Part shown: positions 59,028 through 64,000 of the stretch, piece after piece | Numbering within the stretch: the first letter of the stretch is position 1 | Layout of the letters: the number at the start of each line of letters is the position of its first letter | DNA from: a bacterium | GTDB lineage: Bacteria; Desulfobacterota; DSWW01 | Assembly: GCA_028277985.1 (NCBI GenBank) | Contig: JANQFG010000116.1 | Location: 1-64,000 of the forward strand | Length of the DNA: 64,000 nucleotides | Direction: 5' to 3' | Notes under the pieces: generated by a model | Databases searched by the model: none | What the model was told of the DNA's origin: nothing | What the model saw: only the letters and a program-made list of their open reading frames with translations | Made by a program: the position numbers and the translations under genes

Positions 59028-59927
59028 GTGAGCGAAACACTGAGAACACCCGAGGAATGTTTCGACAATCTCCCCGGGTTCGATTACACACCCAACTATA
59101 TCGAGGACCTTCCCGGATACAGCGGAATGCGGATGCACTATCTGGACGAGGGTCCGAAAGATGCCCGGCACGTCTTTCTCTGTCTCCACGGAGAACCCAC
59201 CTGGAGCTATCTCTATCGGAAAATGATTCCCGTGTTCACTGCTGCCGGGCACAGAGCGGTTGCACCGGACCTTTTCGGTTTCGGGCGGTCCGACAAACCC
59301 GCCCGCGAAGAGGTATACCAGTTCGATTTTCACCGAAGGTCTCTCCTGTTGTTCATCGAGACCCTCGGGCTTCAGGGAATCACCCTGGTCTGTCAGGACT
59401 GGGGCGGCATTCTCGGCCTGACACTGCCCGTGGAGATTCCGGAACGGATTTCGAGACTCCTGGTCATGAACACGCTCCTCGGGACGGGTGATGTGGAGCT
59501 GTCCGATGGGTTCGTTGCCTGGCGCGACTGGGTGAACAAGAATCCGGACATGGCCATCGGCAAGCTCATCAAGAGAGGTTGTCCCCATCTGTCAGAAGAA
59601 GAATGCCGGGCCTATGATGCACCGTTCCCGGATGCCAGCTACAAGGCCGGAGTGCGGTGCTTCCCGAATCTCGTGCCGGACCATCCGGACGCCCCCGGTG
59701 CCGAGGTGTCGCGAAGGGCCCGGGACTGGCTGAGAGAAGAATGGAGTGGTGAGAGCTTCATGGCGGTGGGTGCGAAGGACCCGGTGCTCGGCCCGCCCGT
59801 GATGAGAGCCCTCAGGAAGGAGATTCGCGGTTGCCCTGAACCGTATGAGATCGAGGACGGGGGTCACTTCGTGCAGGAATGGGGCGAAGAGGTGGCCCGC
59901 AAGGCCCTGGAATCCTGGAACGGGTAA
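59028..59927 (+). CDS. haloalkane dehalogenase, HLD-I type
   Basis: This 299-residue alpha/beta-hydrolase resembles Xanthobacter DhlA along its whole length as I recall that sequence. The oxyanion/halide loop is HGEPTWSYLYRKM, with Glu56. The nucleophile is Asp124 and the first halide-binding Trp is Trp125 (VCQDWGG). The acid is Asp251 in MAVGAKDPVLGP and the base is His280 in EDGGHFVQEWGEE. Tryptophans at 165/168 (VAWRDWV) provide the cap-domain halide contact. All residues needed to hydrolyse a carbon-halogen bond, giving an alcohol and halide, are therefore visible. The start is a GTG with GGAGG about eight bases upstream. It lies between genes for a glutathione transferase and a short-chain dehydrogenase. 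Confidence 0.93.
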   Translation: MSETLRTPEECFDNLPGFDYTPNYIEDLPGYSGMRMHYLDEGPKDARHVFLCLHGEPTWSYLYRKMIPVFTAAGHRAVAPDLFGFGRSDKPAREEVYQFDFHRRSLLLFIETLGLQGITLVCQDWGGILGLTLPVEIPERISRLLVMNTLLGTGDVELSDGFVAWRDWVNKNPDMAIGKLIKRGCPHLSEEECRAYDAPFPDASYKAGVRCFPNLVPDHPDAPGAEVSRRARDWLREEWSGESFMAVGAKDPVLGPPVMRALRKEIRGCPEPYEIEDGGHFVQEWGEEVARKALESWNG

Positions 59928-59957
59928 GCGCCCGGAGAAGAACAGGAGGGTTTTCCC

Positions 59958-60659
59958 ATGAGCAAGCCTGTCTGTGCAGTCGTTGGGGTAGGGCCCGGCA
60001 ACGGGGCCTCCTTCGCGAGAAAATTCGCTTCCGAGGGTTACGCCGTGGCCCTGCTTGCACGCAACAAGGATACGCTGAAGGAACTAGAGGAGCAGATCCC
60101 CGGATCAAAGGCTTTTGTCTACGACGTGACCGCGGCGGAGAAGGCGGGTGAGACATTCGAGCGGATCAAGGCGGAGATGGGCCCTGTCGAGGTCCTTGTC
60201 TACAATGCAGGATCCGGAATGTTCGGGAGCATAGACGACACGACCCCCGAGGCCTTCGAGAGCTCCTGGCGGGTGAATGCGCTGGGTTGCCTTGCATGCG
60301 CCAAACAGGTACTTCCGGACATGCGAAAGGCGAAAGGGGGGAACATCATCGTCATCGGAGCCACGGCCTCCCTGAGGGGCGGCGCGAATTTCGCGGCCTT
60401 TGCCTCGGCAAAGGCTGCCCAGCGAAGTCTCGTCCAGTCCATGGCACGCCACCTGGGTTCCGACCGAATTCATGTCTCCTACGTGATCATCGACGGCGTG
60501 ATCGACCTGGAACGAACGCGGCAGATGATGCCGGACAAGCCGGATGAGTACTTCCTTCAGCCGGATCATATTGCCGAGTCCGTGTTCCTGCTGACCCGGC
60601 AGCCTCCGTCCGCCTGGACGTTCGAGCTGGACCTGAGACCTTTTGGCGAGAACTGGTAG
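59958..60659 (+). CDS. short-chain dehydrogenase/reductase-like protein with Phe in place of catalytic Tyr
   Basis: This 233-residue Rossmann protein has the cofactor motif GVGPGNG (G10-x3-G14-x-G16), VYNAGSG and a helix-4 asparagine (WRVNALG). The active-site serine is Ser138 (GATASLRG). The usual Y-x3-K reads F148-x3-K152 (AAFASAK), so the catalytic tyrosine is replaced by phenylalanine. Proteins with this change may be reductases that use another residue, or binding proteins. It follows the dehalogenase by 30 bases and precedes a flavoprotein by 12 bases. Oxidation of the alcohol formed by the dehalogenase would fit, if it is active. Confidence 0.85.
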   Translation: MSKPVCAVVGVGPGNGASFARKFASEGYAVALLARNKDTLKELEEQIPGSKAFVYDVTAAEKAGETFERIKAEMGPVEVLVYNAGSGMFGSIDDTTPEAFESSWRVNALGCLACAKQVLPDMRKAKGGNIIVIGATASLRGGANFAAFASAKAAQRSLVQSMARHLGSDRIHVSYVIIDGVIDLERTRQMMPDKPDEYFLQPDHIAESVFLLTRQPPSAWTFELDLRPFGENW

Positions 60660-60671
60660 AGGAGAGAGCCG

Positions 60672-61247
60672 ATGAAAGTCGTCGCCTTCAACGGGAGCGC
60701 GCGAAAGGAAGGTAACACCACGATCCTGATCAACCAGGTGTTCGAAGAACTGGAGAAAGAGGGCATCGAAACGGAGCTGGTCCATATGGCCGGCAAGCCG
60801 ATCCGCGGCTGCACAGCCTGTATGGAGTGCTTTGCGAACCAGGACAAGCGATGTGTTATAAAGAAAGACGCTGTGAACGAGTACATCGAGAAGATGATCG
60901 ACGCCCAGGGGATCATCCTCGGTTCTCCCGCCTACTTCGCAACCGTTACGACCGAGATGAAGGCCTTGATCGATCGGGTCGGGTTGGTCGCATTCGCCAA
61001 CCCAGGATTACTCGAGCAGAAGGTGGGCGCTGCCGTTTCGGTGGCTCGAAGAGCGGGGAGCTTCAGCGTTCTGGACGTTCTCAACCGGTTCCTCCTGTGC
61101 TTCGGGATGTACGTTGTCGGCTCGAACTATCCGAACATGAGCATTGGTCTCGACATAGGCGATGTCTTGAAGGATGAAGAGGGCATCCGCACGATGAAGG
61201 TTCTGGGAGGAAACATGGCCGGCCTCCTGAAGAAGGTGCACGGATAA
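60672..61247 (+). CDS. NADPH-dependent FMN reductase / iron-sulfur flavoprotein-like
   Basis: This 191-residue flavodoxin-fold protein has the FMN phosphate loop GSARKEGNT (8-16). Four cysteines lie in CTACMECF and at residue 61 (C47, C50, C53 and C61). GSPAYFATVTTEMKALIDRVG covers the FMN and dimer region. The compact cysteine spacing resembles archaeal/clostridial iron-sulfur flavoproteins that carry a 4Fe-4S cluster and move electrons under anaerobic conditions. It starts 12 bases after the dehydrogenase-like gene in the same operon. Confidence 0.85.
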   Translation: MKVVAFNGSARKEGNTTILINQVFEELEKEGIETELVHMAGKPIRGCTACMECFANQDKRCVIKKDAVNEYIEKMIDAQGIILGSPAYFATVTTEMKALIDRVGLVAFANPGLLEQKVGAAVSVARRAGSFSVLDVLNRFLLCFGMYVVGSNYPNMSIGLDIGDVLKDEEGIRTMKVLGGNMAGLLKKVHG

Positions 61248-61311
61248 CCTCGACCCGGAGGACGCGCCGAAAAGAACTCCACCAAGCCAAGATCCGAGCC
61301 ATGAAGCCCAA

Positions 61312-62085
61312 ATGACCGTCAAGCTGTTGCTCGTAGATGCTCTGAATCTGATACGCCGGGTCTACGCCGCCCAGCCGGGGGAGGATGGACCCGAACGCGT
61401 CGAGGGAGCATGCGTATCCACCCTGGGGTCACTCAGGCGTGCCGTGCGCGAATGCGGGCCCACCCATGCTGCGGTCGTCTTTGAGGGAGAGGGCCCGGGC
61501 TGGAGGCATGAGCGCTACCCCGACTACAAGGCGGGGCGCACGCCCATGCCGGAGGCGCTGAAAGCCGGACTCGCCGGATTCGAGCAGGCCTTTCTCGAGG
61601 CGGGGGTTGTGTCGGTGCGCTTCCCCGCGGTGGAGGCGGATGATGTGATCGCCACGCTGGCAAGCAAAGTTGCTGTGCGCGGGGTCGAGGCGGTCATCCT
61701 CTCGACGGACAAGATGTTTCTGCAACTCCTCTCGGATCGTATCGAAGTGAGGGATCACTTTCGACAACTTGATCTGGGCCGGGCCTTTGTGATGGACAAA
61801 TACGGTGTCAGGCCGGAGCAGTTCGTGGATTTCATGGCTCTATGCGGCGAAAGCACGAACAACATCAAGGGGGTTCCCGGCATCGGCGCCAAGACCGCGG
61901 CCAGGCTTCTGGAGGAATTCGGCACCCTGGATCGCCTTCTTTCCGCCTCCGAGACCCTGAAAGGAAGGTCCGGCGAGGCTCTCAGAAAGCACACCGAAGA
62001 CGTGCGTCTCGCCAGGGACCTGGTGATCCTGCAAACCGACCTGGAACTGGGCTTGAACCTGAAATCCTTCCGCCTGCAAGCCTGA
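61312..62085 (+). CDS. xni: 5'-3' exonuclease / flap endonuclease, Xni-like
   Basis: This 257-residue protein resembles the N-terminal nuclease domain of DNA polymerase I standing alone. LLLVDALNLIRRVYA carries the first metal-binding Asp. RHERYPDYKAGRTPMP contains the arch region, VEADDVIATLA supplies two Asps, and ILSTDKMFLQLL follows. The helix-hairpin-helix DNA-binding part is NNIKGVPGIGAKTAARLLEE. It would cut 5' flaps during DNA replication or repair. It is preceded by a 64-base gap and is probably unrelated in function to its neighbours. Confidence 0.86.
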   Translation: MTVKLLLVDALNLIRRVYAAQPGEDGPERVEGACVSTLGSLRRAVRECGPTHAAVVFEGEGPGWRHERYPDYKAGRTPMPEALKAGLAGFEQAFLEAGVVSVRFPAVEADDVIATLASKVAVRGVEAVILSTDKMFLQLLSDRIEVRDHFRQLDLGRAFVMDKYGVRPEQFVDFMALCGESTNNIKGVPGIGAKTAARLLEEFGTLDRLLSASETLKGRSGEALRKHTEDVRLARDLVILQTDLELGLNLKSFRLQA

Positions 62086-62247
62086 AGCACCCTTCCCGAA
62101 AATAGTCCAGAAAAAACCTCATGAAAAACTATTCTTCTGCCGATACAGAAAGATTAGGACGTATACACCCGTAATCCAGAAACCCGTATGATCGTTTCAT
62201 TTTTGTAACCAAATCAAACCCTTGCAACCCGAAGGAGACTGCGCCCC

Positions 62248-63525
62248 ATGAGATGCAACCGGACCAACATCATGATCCTTGTTCTCGTCGCCGGCCTCTT
62301 CACTCTTCCGCAGTTGGGGCTCGCTCAACCGCAAGATTCGAGCGCTCCGGAGGAGCCGGTTCTTTCCCGAGGTCTGCAGGTCCGCCTGGACCGGCTGGCG
62401 TCGGAGGCGGAAGGCTACAGCTATCGGGTCGGGTACAGCCCTGCGATGGAGTATTCCCTGGACGAACTGTGCGGCCTGGTGAAGCCGGATGGTTTGGAGG
62501 AAACGGCCACTCTCCGGAAGCTGGGAAACCTGCAAACCCTTCCGTCCTCATTCGACTGGCGCTCGGTGGGGCTACCGCCGGTGAGGAACCAGGGGGGGTG
62601 CGGTTCCTGCTGGGCCTTCGGAACGGTGGGTCCACTGGAAAGCCAGATCATGATCCAGTCCGGGACGGCGGTGGATCTGTCCGAACAGTATCTCGTCTCC
62701 TGCAATACGGAGGGTATGGACTGTGTCGACGGCGGGTGGTTTGCCCACGACTACCACGAATGGAGGATACCGCCGGGCGAGACCGAAGCCGGGGCGGTCC
62801 TGGAGGCGGACTTCCCCTACACGGCGAGCGATGCTCCCTGCAACTCGCCTTACGATCATGCATATCGGATCGACGACTGGGCCTATGTGGCGGGATCCAG
62901 TCCCTCGGTGGCCGATATCAAGCAGGCGATCTACCAGTACGGTCCGGTGGGAGCAGCAGTAGCCGTAGGTCCGGCGTTCCAGGGCTATTCAGCGGGGGTC
63001 TTTGACAATGACGAGTCTGCCATCGGCCTCAATCACGCGATCGTTCTGGTCGGCTGGGATGATGCCTATTCCTGGGACGGTGACACCTATGGGGTCTGGA
63101 TTCTACGGAACAGCTGGGGATCCGGGTGGGGGGACGGCGGTTACATGTACATAACCTATGACACGTCCCTCGTCGGCAGTTGGGCCAACTACGTCGAGTA
63201 TATTCATGACTCGCCCCCTGAGTTCGCGTTGGTCAGTCCCGAGGAGGGAGCCTCCGCCTCTGCACCACCCACATTCAGCTGGACCGGCGCCTGTGACATG
63301 TACCTGTTCTACAGCATTTTCTACTACGATTTTGTCCAGTTGAGCAGTTATTACCCGGTCTATTTCTTCATCGAGGACACCTCTGTCTCACTTCCCTCCG
63401 GCTGGTGGGACATGGTCGACGGTGCCATGCCGTCCTACTGGACGGTCTGCGGGCTCGAGGCGGACTGGGAGTGCATGGATTTCAGATCCTTTACGAAAGG
63501 GGTTTCCGGCCAGCCGGGGAACTGA
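62248..63525 (+). CDS. secreted papain-family (C1A) cysteine protease
   Basis: This 425-residue protein has a signal peptide (1-26, ending LPQLGLA) and a short pro-region. The papain domain starts at about residue 100 (SFDWRSVGLPPVRNQGGCGS). The oxyanion Gln115, the nucleophile Cys121 (GSCWAF), His263 (LNHAIVLVGW) and Asn288 (LRNSWGSGWG) are all present. The last 110 residues form a domain outside the protease fold, with 'PEFALVSPEEG' and 'PPTFSWTGA', resembling Ig/Fn3-like repeats seen after bacterial proteases. It is probably periplasmic or secreted. The preceding 160 bases hold no gene that I can see; a ribosome binding site (AAGGAG) lies just before the ATG. Confidence 0.9.
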   Translation: MRCNRTNIMILVLVAGLFTLPQLGLAQPQDSSAPEEPVLSRGLQVRLDRLASEAEGYSYRVGYSPAMEYSLDELCGLVKPDGLEETATLRKLGNLQTLPSSFDWRSVGLPPVRNQGGCGSCWAFGTVGPLESQIMIQSGTAVDLSEQYLVSCNTEGMDCVDGGWFAHDYHEWRIPPGETEAGAVLEADFPYTASDAPCNSPYDHAYRIDDWAYVAGSSPSVADIKQAIYQYGPVGAAVAVGPAFQGYSAGVFDNDESAIGLNHAIVLVGWDDAYSWDGDTYGVWILRNSWGSGWGDGGYMYITYDTSLVGSWANYVEYIHDSPPEFALVSPEEGASASAPPTFSWTGACDMYLFYSIFYYDFVQLSSYYPVYFFIEDTSVSLPSGWWDMVDGAMPSYWTVCGLEADWECMDFRSFTKGVSGQPGN

Positions 63526-63564
63526 CCGAGGGAGACGTGCCCAGGGAAGCGGAGTCGTTCAGAA

Positions 63565-64000
63565 TCAGTAGACCCGGGGCTCGATCTCCAGCTGAACCTC
63601 GAAGGTATGCTTGACCGAGGCCTGGATTTGCCGGGCTAGGTCCAGGATCTCGTCCGCAGAGGCGTCCCCGTAATTGACGAGCACGAGGGCGTGCTCTGTG
63701 TGGACGCCCACTGCCCCCTTGCGAACCCCCTTCCATCCGGCGCGGTCGATCATCCATCCGGCCGAGAGCCTCAAAAGGTTTTCCGGCCCTGGAAAGGCGA
63801 CTAGATCCTCGTATCGGGACTTGAGTCCTGAGAAGACTTCGGAGGGCACGAGTGGGTTCTTGAAGAAGCTGCCTGCATTCCCCAGGACAGCGGGATCAGG
63901 GAGTCTGCTGCGGCGCAGGTTGCTGACCGCCCGGCTCACGTCTTCAGGGGACGGGTCGGTGATGCCCATCCTCGCCAGTTCCCCTTCCAATGCGCCATAG
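63565..64000 (-). CDS. murB: UDP-N-acetylenolpyruvoylglucosamine reductase MurB, C-terminal part
   Basis: The last 144 residues of MurB are present and the N-terminal FAD domain lies beyond the window end. Visible landmarks are LGNAGSFFKNP with the catalytic serine, LSAGWMIDRAGWKG, HTEHALVLVNYG and the ending VQLEIEPRVY. MurB reduces UDP-GlcNAc-enolpyruvate to UDP-MurNAc with NADPH, a cytoplasmic step of peptidoglycan synthesis. The motif LSAGWMIDRAGWKG is typical of MurB. It converges with the protease gene, with 39 bases between their stops. Confidence 0.92.
   Translation of the reverse strand, partial: YGALEGELARMGITDPSPEDVSRAVSNLRRSRLPDPAVLGNAGSFFKNPLVPSEVFSGLKSRYEDLVAFPGPENLLRLSAGWMIDRAGWKGVRKGAVGVHTEHALVLVNYGDASADEILDLARQIQASVKHTFEVQLEIEPRVY

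Noticed and set aside
62086-62247. Riboswitch in the leader of the protease gene
   Set aside because: The 160-base interval was inspected for cyclic-di-GMP-type and other common riboswitch cores; none was found, and no clear promoter either.

Overview
The window is GC-rich DNA from a diderm (Gram-negative) bacterium. The support is a pair of Wza-type outer-membrane export proteins, a Wzz-type protein, lipoprotein-type signals and a MurB fragment. The very high load of radical-SAM enzymes, most of them the cobalamin-binding type, suggests an anaerobic or microaerophilic lineage. A Desulfobacterota (deltaproteobacterial) or similar genome fits, but this is inference from gene content and no rRNA or other marker is present.

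Positions 1-51323 form one huge surface-glycan or glycolipid locus. It carries 13 cobalamin-binding-type radical-SAM genes (one cut by the window start) and six SPASM-type radical-SAM genes. These are interleaved with four WbbL- or polyprenol-type GT2 glycosyltransferases, four GT4 glycosyltransferases, one membrane GT39/ArnT-like transferase, three class I methyltransferases, an SGNH hydrolase and a VanZ-like protein. The same locus has the transport and assembly set: a MurJ-type flippase (15049-16614), an O-antigen ligase/Wzy-like protein (40860-42338), a bacterial tyrosine kinase (42362-43123), a Wzz-type co-polymerase (43173-44762) and two tandem Wza-like lipoproteins (44784-46479). Genes run in blocks of alternating polarity: minus 1-8560, plus 8628-11237, minus 11292-14818, plus 15049-28431, minus 28663-32417, plus 32629-34380, minus 34441-51323. 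Many radical-SAM genes overlap a glycosyltransferase or a second radical-SAM gene by a few bases, which suggests stepwise 'add a sugar, then modify it' modules. No initiating sugar-phosphate transferase and no nucleotide-sugar enzymes are visible, so the substrate is unknown. The number and arrangement of the radical-SAM enzymes is the most unusual feature of the window.

Inside this locus, 28432-30699 looks foreign to the pathway: a CPA2-type cation/proton antiporter fused to a PTS EIIA domain, next to a truncated remnant of a zinc-type alcohol dehydrogenase.

Positions 51462-64000 are a different neighbourhood. It holds an ECHDC3-like crotonase, a quinone-oxidoreductase-like MDR protein, a radical-SAM protein with a Tat/lipoprotein-type signal, and a motAB stator pair. 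These are followed by a plus-strand series: transglutaminase-like protein, metal-dependent hydrolase, glutathione S-transferase, haloalkane dehalogenase, short-chain dehydrogenase, iron-sulfur-type flavoprotein, Xni-like exonuclease and a secreted papain-family protease. The C-terminal part of murB runs off the end. The dehalogenase, transferase and reductases look like a small set for handling halogenated or electrophilic compounds. No tRNA, rRNA, CRISPR array or intact insertion sequence was seen.
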